Assembly (NCBI GenBank): GCA_004322015.1
Contig: SCQT01000202.1
Location: 1 to 55,713 of the forward strand
Reading direction: 5' to 3'
Source: Chitinophagaceae bacterium
GTDB taxonomy: Bacteria > Bacteroidota > Bacteroidia > Chitinophagales > Chitinophagaceae
Length of the DNA stretch: 55,713 bases
The notes under the pieces are model-generated. The model searched no databases, had not been told where the DNA came from, and saw only the letters and a program-made list of their open reading frames with translations. The position numbers were made by a program, and so were the translations under genes. Positions 1 through 8,536 of this stretch are shown here, piece after piece (positions within the stretch are counted from its first letter, which is position 1; every line of letters begins with the position of its first letter).

Positions 1-453
1 TTAAAAGTATTTGGCATAGATCCCGACCGGGTAATATTCATTGATGCAGGAAGTGAAAAAGAAGCGCTATGGGTCATAGAAGAAGCCCTGAAGTGCAAAG
101 CCATAGGTGCGGTAGTTGGGGAAATAAAAGAGCTGGATTTTACTCAATCCAGGCGCCTGCAGCTTGCAGTAGAGAACAGCAGGGTAACCGGCTTTATCCA
201 CATCCACCGGCTTTATCCACGCAGCATACATCCGAACGCCTGTGTAGCACGTTGGCAGATAGAGCCTCTAAACAGCCTGACGAAAGACGGGCTGCCGGGT
301 ACTGGTTTTCCCCGTTGGCAGGTGGAATTATTAAAGATCCGCAGCGGCCTGCCGGGTTGCTGGCAATTAGAATGGTCAGGAAATACTTTTCATGTGACAG
401 GCAACGCTGTTCAAAAGACGGCATTACCCGCCCTTCAAACCGGCGCCGCATGA
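1..453 (+). CDS. imuA: ImuA-like SOS mutagenesis protein, C-terminal part (cut by the window edge)
   Basis: Frame 1 is open from the first base to a TGA at 451-453, giving 150 residues with no start inside the window. The segment reads like the C-terminal half of the RecA/SulA-like ImuA family. It has a beta-strand plus EALWVIEEAL helix, a VVGEI strand, a VTGFI strand, an ACVARW motif, and near the end GFPRWQVELLKIRSG, which is typical of the Bacteroidota form. In the family, ImuA works with ImuB to recruit DnaE2 for damage-induced translesion synthesis. Its stop overlaps the imuB start in an ATGA, so the two are translationally coupled. Identity rests on motifs and on the imuB-dnaE2 neighbours. 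Confidence 0.85.
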   Translation, partial: LKVFGIDPDRVIFIDAGSEKEALWVIEEALKCKAIGAVVGEIKELDFTQSRRLQLAVENSRVTGFIHIHRLYPRSIHPNACVARWQIEPLNSLTKDGLPGTGFPRWQVELLKIRSGLPGCWQLEWSGNTFHVTGNAVQKTALPALQTGAA

Positions 454-1943
454 ATCGTTATTTGTCCATCTGGTTCCGCCACCTGTTCACCGACGGGTAC
501 GCGATACAACAGGTTGCATTGCGCAACCAATCTTTTGTAATGGCTGCACCTGAACGGGGACGAATGGTGATCCGGGCTGTCAATGCCCTGGCGCAAGCGG
601 ATGGCATCCATTCCGGTATGGTGGTAGCAGATGCCAGGGCTATTCATCCTTCTCTGACCGTGGTGGATGCGAAAGAGGGCATGGAGCAGGAACTGCTTGA
701 TATGCTTTCCGAATGGTGCCTGCGCTTCACACCCGATGTAGCGTTGGACCCGCCGGATGGACTGCTCTTAGACATCACCGGCTGTCCTCATTTGTGGGGC
801 GGCGAACGGGCATACCTGAAAGACCTCGTACTGAAACTACGAGGTATGGGTTATGACGCCAGGGCTGCGATAGCGGATACGATCGGCGCTGCATGGGCTG
901 TTGCCCGTTATGGAACCATAACGCCGATAGTTGAGTCCGGCAAACAAAAAGAAGCATTAAGTAGTCTGCCGCCTGCAGCACTCCGGCTGGAACAATCTCT
1001 GATAGAGCGGCTTCATAAACTGGGTTTATACACTATCGGAAGCTTTATAGATATGCCCCGCCAGACATTACGCGGACGATTCGGACAGGATATCCTTACC
1101 CGCATAGATCAGGCGCTCGGAAATGTTCAGGAGCCTATACAAACAATCCGGCCTGTTCCTCCTTATGAAGAAAGATTGCCTTGTTTAGAACCTATACGCA
1201 CTGCCGGAGGAATTGAAATCGCCATTCGTGAACTCCTCAGTAACCTATGCCTGCGGCTTTATAAGGAGAGTAAAGGATTACGCACCGCCATACTCACCTG
1301 CTACCGGGTGGATAATGAGATACAACGGGTAAGTATCCGTACCGGGCGGGCATCCCGGAATGAAACTCACCTTTTTAAATTATTTGAGCTGAAGATTCGT
1401 ACCATACGCCCTGCATTGGGCATCGAACTGTTCCTGCTGGAAGCGACGGTTACGGAAAATCTGACGGCTACCCAGGAAAGCTTATGGCATACGGCCGGGG
1501 TAGATGAGGAAGCAGTGGCTGAACTCATGGACAAGATAGCCGGTAAAATAGGTTCCGACAAAATACATCGCTATTTACCGGAAGAGCATTACTGGCCGGA
1601 GCATTCCTATAAGGAGGCCACAGGCTTGCAGGAGAAGCCTTCGACGCAATGGCGGACAGACAAGTTACGGCCGGTCTATCTCCTGTCACGGCCGGAAAAA
1701 ATAACGGTATCCGTCCCCCTTCCGGATTACCCACCGCTATTATTCCGTCACAATGGGAAGCTATACAGAATAATAAAAGCAGACGGGCCGGAACGTATCG
1801 AACGGGAATGGTGGCTGGAGGACGGCTTACACAGGGACTATTACCGGGTGGAAGATGAAAGCGGGGCAAGATATTGGTTGTTTCGTTCCGGGTATTTTGA
1901 CGATAAACAGTCGGGTTGGTATTTACACGGATTTTTTGCGTGA
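450..1943 (+). CDS. imuB: ImuB, catalytically inactive Y-family polymerase homologue
   Basis: The start is ATG 450, overlapping the imuA stop; the frame is open further upstream, but that stretch is covered by imuA. The 497-residue product begins MNRYLSIWF, the beta-strand that carries the first catalytic Asp in true Y-family polymerases. Here that Asp is missing, and the usual S-x-D-E catalytic pair is replaced by LDPPDGLLLDITG near residues 99-111. This is the hallmark of ImuB, which acts as a non-catalytic hub binding the beta clamp, ImuA and DnaE2. A C-terminal region of about 100 residues follows the little-finger domain. dnaE2 begins 13 bases downstream, so the cassette is one operon, normally under LexA control; I did not find a LexA box because the promoter lies outside the window. 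Confidence 0.92.
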   Translation: MNRYLSIWFRHLFTDGYAIQQVALRNQSFVMAAPERGRMVIRAVNALAQADGIHSGMVVADARAIHPSLTVVDAKEGMEQELLDMLSEWCLRFTPDVALDPPDGLLLDITGCPHLWGGERAYLKDLVLKLRGMGYDARAAIADTIGAAWAVARYGTITPIVESGKQKEALSSLPPAALRLEQSLIERLHKLGLYTIGSFIDMPRQTLRGRFGQDILTRIDQALGNVQEPIQTIRPVPPYEERLPCLEPIRTAGGIEIAIRELLSNLCLRLYKESKGLRTAILTCYRVDNEIQRVSIRTGRASRNETHLFKLFELKIRTIRPALGIELFLLEATVTENLTATQESLWHTAGVDEEAVAELMDKIAGKIGSDKIHRYLPEEHYWPEHSYKEATGLQEKPSTQWRTDKLRPVYLLSRPEKITVSVPLPDYPPLLFRHNGKLYRIIKADGPERIEREWWLEDGLHRDYYRVEDESGARYWLFRSGYFDDKQSGWYLHGFFA

Positions 1944-1956
1944 AAAAGGAGGAGTA

Positions 1957-4900
1957 ATGGAATACGCTGAACTAAATATAACATCCAATTTTTCATTCCT
2001 TCGTGGCGGCTCTCACCCGGAAGAATTGGCCGAATATGCCGCAAAGCTGGGTTATAAAGCGATTGCCGTTACTGATCGTAATACATTGGCGGGCATCGTT
2101 CGGGCGCATGTAGCGGCAAAACAGAAAGGACTACAGTTTATCCCCGCCTGCCGCCTCGACTTACAGGACGGACCATCCTTATTGGCTTATCCCACCACTA
2201 AAGCGGCTTATTCCGGTCTTTCCGCATTACTGACGGAAGGCAATCTGCGCACGGGAAAAGGACAATGCCTTTTATATCTGGCAGATGTGCCCCGGTATAA
2301 AAAGGACATGCTGTTTATCCTTGTGCCACCGGCAACTTTAAATCAGGAGTTTGATTTTGAACCGGACTTTTATCTGTCTGTTCAAAAGTATAAAGAGTGT
2401 TTCGGCGACAGCCTGTATATTGCTGCAACGCGCTCCTATACCGGCTTAGATAGCAAAATATTATTCCGTATCCACCAACTGTCTGTAAAGTTCACTGCTC
2501 CGATGGTGGCCTGCAACGATGTGTATTATCACAGCCCGGAACGCAGGCAATTACAGGATGCACTGACCTGCATACGGGAAAAATGCACCATCTATACTGC
2601 AGGCTACCGCCTGGTGCAGAATGCCGAACGGTATATGAAACCCGTCGAAGAAATGCACCGGCTTTTCCGGCAATATCCTGAAGCCATCAGCAATGCGCTT
2701 CTTATAGCGAAAGCCTGTAAATTTTCGCTTGACGAATTGCAATATGTGTATCCGGAAGAACTGACTACAGGAGGCCGGACACCCCAGGAAGAACTTGAAC
2801 ATTTTGCCTGGCAGGGCGCCGAAGAAAAGTTTGGTGAGAAAATTCCGCAAAACATCCGGGACACGATTGGTTATGAATTGGATTTTATCCGGCGGAAGAA
2901 TTATGCCTCCTATTTTCTGACTGTTCATGATTATGTATGCTTTGCCCGGAGCAAGGGCATCCTTTGCCAGGGGCGCGGATCTGCGGCGAACTCCGTGGTA
3001 TGTTATTGCCTCGGCATTACTTCGGTAAATCCTTCCAAATTCAAATTACTCTTTGCCCGCTTCATGTCCGATGCAAGAGATGAACCTCCAGATATTGATG
3101 TGGACTTTGAGCATGAAAGGCGCGAAGAAGTGATGCAGTATATATACAATAAGTACGGGCGGGACCGGGCCGGTATCGTGGCTACCGTAACGCAAGTGCA
3201 TCACAAAGGCGCGATACGGGATATCGGAAAGGCCATGGGGTTATCGGTGGATGCCATTAACCGCCTATCCAAATCTCTATGGGAATTCACCGAAGGCTGG
3301 CATAAAGGGAAAAAACAGTCTTCACAAGGCTTTGATGCCAATGATCCGCACCTTAAAAAAGTGTTGGAGCTGACGGAACAATATGCAGGCTTCCCCCGTC
3401 AATTGGGGCAGCATACCGGTGGTTTTGTCATCACGCAGGGCAAGCTTTCTGATCTATGTCCTATCCTGAACGCCCGTATGGAAAACCGTACCAATATAGA
3501 ATGGAATAAAGACGATATCGAAGCGCTGGGCTTTATGAAAGTAGATGTGCTGGCACTGGGTATGCTGACCTGTATCCGTAAAGCGTTTGACCTGGCGAAA
3601 CAACATTACGGGCTGGAATGGACCCTATCCAATATTCCGCAGGATGATGACTCAAAGGTATATGAGATGGTTTCGCATGCCGATACTATCGGGGTATTCC
3701 AGATAGAGAGCAGGGCGCAGATGTCCATGCTTCCACGGCTTAAACCTACCTGTTTTTATGATCTGGTCATCGAAGTGGCCATTGTACGTCCCGGCCCGAT
3801 CCAGGGCGATATGGTACATCCGTACCTGAGGCGGCGCAACGGGCAGGAACCGGTCGTTTATCCCTCTAAAGAGCTGGAAGATATCCTGGGCAGGACTTTA
3901 GGAGTTCCGTTGTTCCAGGAACAGGCTATGGAGATAGCTATTGTGGCTGCAGGCTTCACTCCCAATGAAGCAGATGGATTGCGACGCAGCATGGCCACCT
4001 TTAAAGCCAAAGGTAAGGTCAGCGATTGGGAAAAGAAGTTGATTTCGGGTATGGTAAAAAAAGGATACCAGGAAGAATTTGCGAGACGGGTATTCCGGCA
4101 ACTGGAAGGCTTTGGCTCTTATGGCTTTCCTGAAAGCCATGCCGCCAGCTTTGCTTTGCTGGTTTACATTTCCTGCTGGATGAAATACTATTATCCCGAT
4201 GTTTTCGCGACAGCCTTGCTTAACAGCATGCCTATGGGCTTTTACCAACCGGCACAGATCATTATGGACGTCCGCAAACATGGTGTTGAAGTAAGACCGG
4301 TAGATATTAATTTCTCCGATTGGGACCATACACTGGAAGAAAAATCCGGAAGATATTGTGCAATCCGTTTAGGATTCAGGCAGGCTAAAGGGCTTTCCGA
4401 AGAAGATATCAAGTTACTGCTTGCCGCACGTAAAGAACAGTTTACTGCCATACAGGAGTTGAAAGAAGCCAGACTCTCCCAGGCGGCGATTGAAAAACTG
4501 GCAGACGCCGATGCTTTCCGTTCCATAGGGCTTGACCGCAGGCAGGCGCTTTGGGAAGCCGCAGCCTTAAATGACATCCCTATCGGGTTATTTAAAGGAA
4601 CCGTAACCACAAATAAAAATGAAGCCACCCTGCCTGAAATGTCGCTCGCTGAACATGTCTTGCAGGACTATAGTAGCCTGTCATTATCATTAAAAGCACA
4701 TCCCGTCAGTTTCGTACGGGATCAGTTATTTAAACGTAATATACTTACCACGAAAGAGTTGGCACTATGGCCTGACGGAACATTTGTCCAGGTGGCAGGG
4801 TTGGTGCTTGTCCGGCAAAGACCCGGGACAGCTAAGAATGTCTGCTTTATTACTTTAGAGGATGAAACCGGCACCAGCAATCTTGTTGTGTTTAAAAACA

Positions 4901-5139
4901 AGTTTGACTTTTACCGCAAGGAGATCCTCAGCGCCCGATTGTTGATGGTTGCCGGTAAACTGCAAAAAGAAGGAGAGGTAATACACATCATTGCAGAACA
5001 GCTTTTTGACCTCTCGGCGCTCTTAAATCAGTTGAATACAACAAAAGATTCCGGACAGAAAAATAAAAACATGCAAAAAGGAGTATCTGAAAAAATTATT
5101 CAGGGTGAAATATTTCCTGAAGGGCGTAATTTTAAATAA
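1957..5139 (+). CDS. dnaE2: Error-prone DNA polymerase III alpha subunit DnaE2
   Basis: The start is ATG 1957, chosen because a strong AAAGGAGGAG ribosome site lies at 1945-1954 and the product then begins MEYAELNITSNFSFLRGGSHPEEL, as in the family. The upstream extension to 1855 would overlap imuB. The protein has 1060 residues, normal for DnaE2 and shorter than replicative DnaE. It has an N-terminal PHP domain, the palm motif PPDIDVDF near residues 377-384 carrying the catalytic aspartates, a helix-hairpin-helix region, and a C-terminal OB fold (FVQVAGLVLVRQRPGTAKN). With ImuA and ImuB it forms the mutasome that performs translesion synthesis after DNA damage. A 4.7-kb stretch of imuB-dnaE2 with no frameshift also shows that the base calls here are reliable. 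Confidence 0.95.
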   Translation: MEYAELNITSNFSFLRGGSHPEELAEYAAKLGYKAIAVTDRNTLAGIVRAHVAAKQKGLQFIPACRLDLQDGPSLLAYPTTKAAYSGLSALLTEGNLRTGKGQCLLYLADVPRYKKDMLFILVPPATLNQEFDFEPDFYLSVQKYKECFGDSLYIAATRSYTGLDSKILFRIHQLSVKFTAPMVACNDVYYHSPERRQLQDALTCIREKCTIYTAGYRLVQNAERYMKPVEEMHRLFRQYPEAISNALLIAKACKFSLDELQYVYPEELTTGGRTPQEELEHFAWQGAEEKFGEKIPQNIRDTIGYELDFIRRKNYASYFLTVHDYVCFARSKGILCQGRGSAANSVVCYCLGITSVNPSKFKLLFARFMSDARDEPPDIDVDFEHERREEVMQYIYNKYGRDRAGIVATVTQVHHKGAIRDIGKAMGLSVDAINRLSKSLWEFTEGWHKGKKQSSQGFDANDPHLKKVLELTEQYAGFPRQLGQHTGGFVITQGKLSDLCPILNARMENRTNIEWNKDDIEALGFMKVDVLALGMLTCIRKAFDLAKQHYGLEWTLSNIPQDDDSKVYEMVSHADTIGVFQIESRAQMSMLPRLKPTCFYDLVIEVAIVRPGPIQGDMVHPYLRRRNGQEPVVYPSKELEDILGRTLGVPLFQEQAMEIAIVAAGFTPNEADGLRRSMATFKAKGKVSDWEKKLISGMVKKGYQEEFARRVFRQLEGFGSYGFPESHAASFALLVYISCWMKYYYPDVFATALLNSMPMGFYQPAQIIMDVRKHGVEVRPVDINFSDWDHTLEEKSGRYCAIRLGFRQAKGLSEEDIKLLLAARKEQFTAIQELKEARLSQAAIEKLADADAFRSIGLDRRQALWEAAALNDIPIGLFKGTVTTNKNEATLPEMSLAEHVLQDYSSLSLSLKAHPVSFVRDQLFKRNILTTKELALWPDGTFVQVAGLVLVRQRPGTAKNVCFITLEDETGTSNLVVFKNKFDFYRKEILSARLLMVAGKLQKEGEVIHIIAEQLFDLSALLNQLNTTKDSGQKNKNMQKGVSEKIIQGEIFPEGRNFK

Positions 5140-5145
5140 CGTAAA

Positions 5146-5265
5146 ATGGAGTTATTCGACAACATCACTGACAAAACAAAGTTTGCTAACTGCTATAGCC
5201 TACCGGAATGTTTTCTGGAAAAGATACACCCCGCCTTAGGTAGTATATGCAATCAACAGGCCTGA
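5146..5265 (+). CDS. Possible 39-residue hypothetical peptide downstream of dnaE2
   Basis: An ATG at 5146, six bases after the dnaE2 stop, opens a 39-codon frame beginning MELFDNITDKTKF and ending at TGA 5263-5265. In this phylum the position after dnaE2 is often held by a short repair gene such as alkB, whose products commonly begin MELF or MDLF. This could therefore be the leftover 5' end of such a gene, but the rest shows no family motif. It may not be expressed as a separate protein. Confidence 0.2.
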   Translation: MELFDNITDKTKFANCYSLPECFLEKIHPALGSICNQQA

Positions 5266-5286
5266 GTGTTGCTTTCAGTAAATCAG

Positions 5287-5314
5287 TAACCCCCACCGAA
5301 AACAGCAGGGGTTA
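5287..5314. terminator. Possible hairpin after the imuAB-dnaE2 cassette
   Basis: TAACCCC at 5287-5293 pairs with GGGGTTA at 5308-5314 around a 14-base loop. No T-run follows at once, so it would be a weak terminator. The surrounding 5266-5487 stretch is A/T-rich and otherwise contains nothing I recognise. Confidence 0.3.
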
Positions 5315-5487
5315 TTGTGTTAAACCCTTTGAAAGTTCAAATATAGAACATTTTCTCAGTAATAATAAAAAAATAACATTTAAAAAACTCCTTGTCGTAC
5401 TGACTTCAATCGCAATAGCGTAGGAATTCTTGTTTATGATGATGCTTTTGATTCAATCTCTTTTTTTAAAGGAGGCAATTTTGCCGT

Positions 5488-6184
5488 ATGATGCCCCAGT
5501 TTCCACTGATATCCGCCGGCCTGTTGCGTAATGCCTTTAGCACAGGAGATACGGTTATAGATTCGGGGTCAGGTGCAGGTAATGATTGTTTTATTGCCCG
5601 CAAGGAAACTGGAGAAACAGGTAAAGTGATCGGTATAGATTACACCCGCAATGGTAGATAAAGCAAGAGCCAACGTTGATAAGCTGAGCTATAATAATGT
5701 GGAATTTCGCCAAGGCGATATCCAGGAAATACCTGTTACGGCAAATGTTGCGGATGTAATTGTCAGCAATTGCGTTTTAAATCTCGTGCCGAATAAAGAC
5801 GGCGTGTTTAAAGAAATCTACCGGGTTTTAAAACCGGGTGGTCATTTTAGCATTTCCGATATTGTGTTGGAAGGAGAATTGCCACCTGCATTACAGCAAG
5901 CCGCCGAAATGTATGCCGGCTGCGTTGCGGGAGCCATCCAGAAACAGGACTATTTAGCCCTTATTTCCAAAAACGGGTTTAGCAATATTACCCTTCAAAA
6001 AGAGAAGCCGATTCAGATTCCGGAAGATATTCTGTCGAATTACCTGTCAACAGAAGAAATTAAACAATTCAAGAACGGGAACAGCAGCATCAAAAGCATC
6101 ACTCTATATGCAGAAAAGCCCAAAGAATCACAGCTTGTTGTGGCCCTGATTGTTGTAATTAATTCTTTATTCCTAATCCCCTAA
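5488..6184 (+). pseudogene. arsM: Arsenite methyltransferase arsM, frameshifted and 5'-truncated
   Basis: The region encodes most of a canonical bacterial ArsM, which methylates As(III) with SAM. The first frame, from ATG 5488, contains GDTVIDSGSGAGNDCFIARK, the SAM-binding motif I, and ends GKVIGIDYT followed by a stop near 5662. The second frame resumes with MVDKARANVDKLSYNNVEF at 5651, so the break lies at ACACCCGCAATG (about 5643-5652), where two bases appear to be missing. The later part is well conserved: DVIVSNCVLNLVPNK, the post-motif YRVLKPGGHFSISDI, and AEMYAGCVAGAIQK with its As-binding Cys. The usual 70 N-terminal residues, with the CCG and other Cys motifs, are absent. Codons beyond TLYAEK add about 20 hydrophobic residues to the C-terminus. 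acr3 starts 2 bases after the stop. The gene is probably non-functional. Confidence 0.85.
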
Positions 6185-6186
6185 GA

Positions 6187-7254
6187 ATGTCGTTTACTAA
6201 TTGTACTCCTGCACATGAAAGAAAAAAACTGAGTTTCCTCGACAGGTATCTAACGCTTTGGATATTTCTCGCCATGATTTGCGGTGTATCTATTGGTTAT
6301 TTTGTGCCTTCATCTTCTGAGTTCATCAATTCGTTTTCTTCGGGCACCACCAATCTTCCATTGGCAATTGGCCTGATTTTGATGATGTACCCGCCACTCG
6401 CCAAAGTACAGTATGAAAAGATTGGTAAAGTCTTTCAAAATACTAAGGTACTTGGCGCTTCTTTGTTGCTAAATTGGGTTATCGGTCCGGTTTTAATGTT
6501 TCGGCTGGCTATGATCTTTTTGCATGGCTACCCTCCCTATATGACCGGATTAATACTAATCGGTCTTGGTAGGTGTATTGCTATGGTGATTGTATGGAAC
6601 GAACTGGCAGAAGGCAACCGCGAATATGCTGCCGGACTTGTAGCGCTGAACAGCATCTTTCAGGTACTACTTTATAGTTTATATGCGTATATATTTATCA
6701 CAGTGCTTCCACCTTTGTTTGGCTTCAAAGGTTCGGATGTACCTATTACTATAGGGGCAATTGCACAAACCGTGGCCATTTATTTAGGCATCCCGTTCGC
6801 CGCTGGTATCATTAGCCGATATGCGCTGAAAAAGTCCAAAGGAGAACAATGGTATCTCGAAAAATTTGTACCATTTATTTCCCCTATCACCTTAATCGCA
6901 TTGCTTTTCACAATTGTAGTTATGTTCAGTTTGAAGGGTAAAATGATAGTACAGATTCCTTTTGATGTATTCCGCATAGCCATACCTCTCGTAATCTATT
7001 TTGCTATTATGTTTCTCGTCAGCTTCTTTACCGGCAAGAAATTAGGTGCTGACTATTCACAAAATGCTTCCATTGCTTTTACAGCGGCAGGCAACAATTT
7101 TGAGCTGGCAATTGCCGTAGCCATTGGCGTGTTTGGTATTAACTCAGGTGAAGCATTTGCCGGTGTCATAGGGCCCCTGGTGGAAGTACCCGCTTTAATC
7201 GCTTTAGTGAACCTGGCGTTCTGGCTGAAACGGAGATATTATAACCCAGGATAA
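6187..7254 (+). CDS. acr3: ACR3-family arsenite efflux permease
   Basis: A 355-residue polytopic membrane protein with about ten hydrophobic segments. It is recognisable as ACR3 from [20 protein letters not shown], with the conserved Cys near residue 130 that is needed for As(III) transport, and from [13 protein letters not shown] with the conserved Glu near residue 333. [17 protein letters not shown] is also typical. It extrudes arsenite using the proton gradient. It follows the broken arsM by 2 bases, which suggests they were one ars operon. The hairpin at 7261-7292 then closes the unit. Confidence 0.95.
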   Translation: MSFTNCTPAHERKKLSFLDRYLTLWIFLAMICGVSIGYFVPSSSEFINSFSSGTTNLPLAIGLILMMYPPLAKVQYEKIGKVFQNTKVLGASLLLNWVIGPVLMFRLAMIFLHGYPPYMTGLILIGLGRCIAMVIVWNELAEGNREYAAGLVALNSIFQVLLYSLYAYIFITVLPPLFGFKGSDVPITIGAIAQTVAIYLGIPFAAGIISRYALKKSKGEQWYLEKFVPFISPITLIALLFTIVVMFSLKGKMIVQIPFDVFRIAIPLVIYFAIMFLVSFFTGKKLGADYSQNASIAFTAAGNNFELAIAVAIGVFGINSGEAFAGVIGPLVEVPALIALVNLAFWLKRRYYNPG

Positions 7255-7260
7255 AATTTA

Positions 7261-7292
7261 ATTAAACTGTAAAATAGTCTTTTCAGTTTAAT
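7261..7292. terminator. Bidirectional terminator-like hairpin between acr3 and the efflux adaptor gene
   Basis: ATTAAACTG at 7261-7269 pairs perfectly with CAGTTTAAT at 7284-7292 around a 14-base A/T-rich loop. It lies between two convergent genes and overlaps the stop codon of the minus-strand adaptor gene. Position and symmetry fit a shared terminator. Confidence 0.55.
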
Positions 7293-8505
7293 CCTGTTCT
7301 ATGCTCTCCCCTTTATTTTTTTCCGAGACAATATAATATGTGCCTTTTGTTACTAATTTAGCATTCGGTGGAATACTATCCAGGAAACTGACAGCGGTAT
7401 ACCCTTCATCAGAAACGCCTGCCTTAACTTCCACCGGTAGAAAAATATAATTTTTACTGCCCCCTTCTATTTTAATCTGTGATAAGAGAAAAACGTTTTC
7501 TGTTTCTCCGTCTTTGTAAATTGCATCACTGGGAACTGCATTAGCCCGTTTGTTGCCCACTTCTATATATGCCTGAACATATATTCCGGGGAATAGGTCT
7601 GTCCGTCCGTTCCGCAGTACTTTTGCATGAACGGTAATTGCTTTGGTTGCATTATCAAACCCCCTATCAATCGCAAAGACCGTCGCTTCGCTTTGCGCTG
7701 AATTTTGATCCGGTAAGCTGAAATATACTTTTTGACCCGGCTTAACTTTCCCAATATCCTGCTGGTACACCTGCAGATCTATAAGAAGCTCGCTATTATT
7801 GATGATTTCAAACATCTGCAGCGCCGGGTCTACAAACTTTCCAACATTGATGTTTACCTTTTGCACATAACCATTAAGCGGAGAAAGAACAGGTATTGCG
7901 GAAACCATCTGTCCGTTTTCAAGGTCATTAATTGAAATACCTAAAAGTTTGAGTTTGTTTTGTAATGATAATACCGTTGCCTTTGTGGAGTTGTAATTAT
8001 CCGTTGTTTGCTGATACATTTTTTGGGAAGTGGCATTGGCGCTCAGCATTTCTTTTTGACGGGCATAGTCTTTTTCCAGAAACGACAAATTGCTTTTGGC
8101 TTTCAGGTAATCTTCCTGCAACTGTATATAGTCCGGCGATTCCAGCATGGCGAGCACCTGGCCTTTTTTTACCTGGTCGCCGGCAATAACATTTACTGAC
8201 TTTACGACTCCACCCATAAAGGTGGAAACATCTGCTTTTAGCTGTGGGGGAAGGATAATAAATCCGTTTGTTTTTACAATATCAGATAGGTTCCTTTGCT
8301 CCACGTTGCCTAATTGGATCCCCATAGCATCAAATTGCTTTTGCGAAAGATCCACTTCACCTGTCTTGATACCTGCATTTTGCTTTGCTGCTGTTTCATT
8401 AGCCTGCTCTTTGCCCCCTTTGTTCCCATTTTGTGACTGACAGGAATATATCCCCAACGCTATTAACATCAGTACCACTGATGATTTTATAATTGACTTT
8501 TTCAT
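7288..8505 (-). CDS. Periplasmic adaptor (membrane fusion) lipoprotein of a heavy-metal RND pump, CusB/CzcB type
   Basis: I chose the start at 8505 because the product then begins MKKSIIKSSVVLMLIALGIYSC, a lipoprotein signal with Cys as the first mature residue. A longer start at 8532 is possible. The 405-residue protein shows the adaptor architecture: a lipoyl/barrel-sandwich half (ADVSTFMGGVVKSVNVIAGDQVKKGQVLAML), a long coiled-coil hairpin (roughly residues 135-200), the second lipoyl half (LSPLNGYVQKVNINVGKFV), then beta-barrel and membrane-proximal domains. It would bridge the inner-membrane RND pump and the outer-membrane channel. It lies 31 bases after the pump gene and is surely co-transcribed with it. 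Confidence 0.9.
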   Translation of the reverse strand: MKKSIIKSSVVLMLIALGIYSCQSQNGNKGGKEQANETAAKQNAGIKTGEVDLSQKQFDAMGIQLGNVEQRNLSDIVKTNGFIILPPQLKADVSTFMGGVVKSVNVIAGDQVKKGQVLAMLESPDYIQLQEDYLKAKSNLSFLEKDYARQKEMLSANATSQKMYQQTTDNYNSTKATVLSLQNKLKLLGISINDLENGQMVSAIPVLSPLNGYVQKVNINVGKFVDPALQMFEIINNSELLIDLQVYQQDIGKVKPGQKVYFSLPDQNSAQSEATVFAIDRGFDNATKAITVHAKVLRNGRTDLFPGIYVQAYIEVGNKRANAVPSDAIYKDGETENVFLLSQIKIEGGSKNYIFLPVEVKAGVSDEGYTAVSFLDSIPPNAKLVTKGTYYIVSEKNKGESIEQD

Positions 8506-8536
8506 TGTTCTATTTTTATTTTTTATAAACATTGTA

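Noticed and set aside
187-220. Repeated ACCGGCTTTATCCAC inside imuA, suspected frameshifting duplication
   Set aside because: The period is 19 bases, yet the family-like sequence is in the same frame before and after, so a recent 19-base duplication would not fit.
69-449. Upstream extension of the ImuB frame
   Set aside because: The region is covered by the imuA frame with clear family motifs, and the ATGA overlap at 450 gives the natural imuB start.
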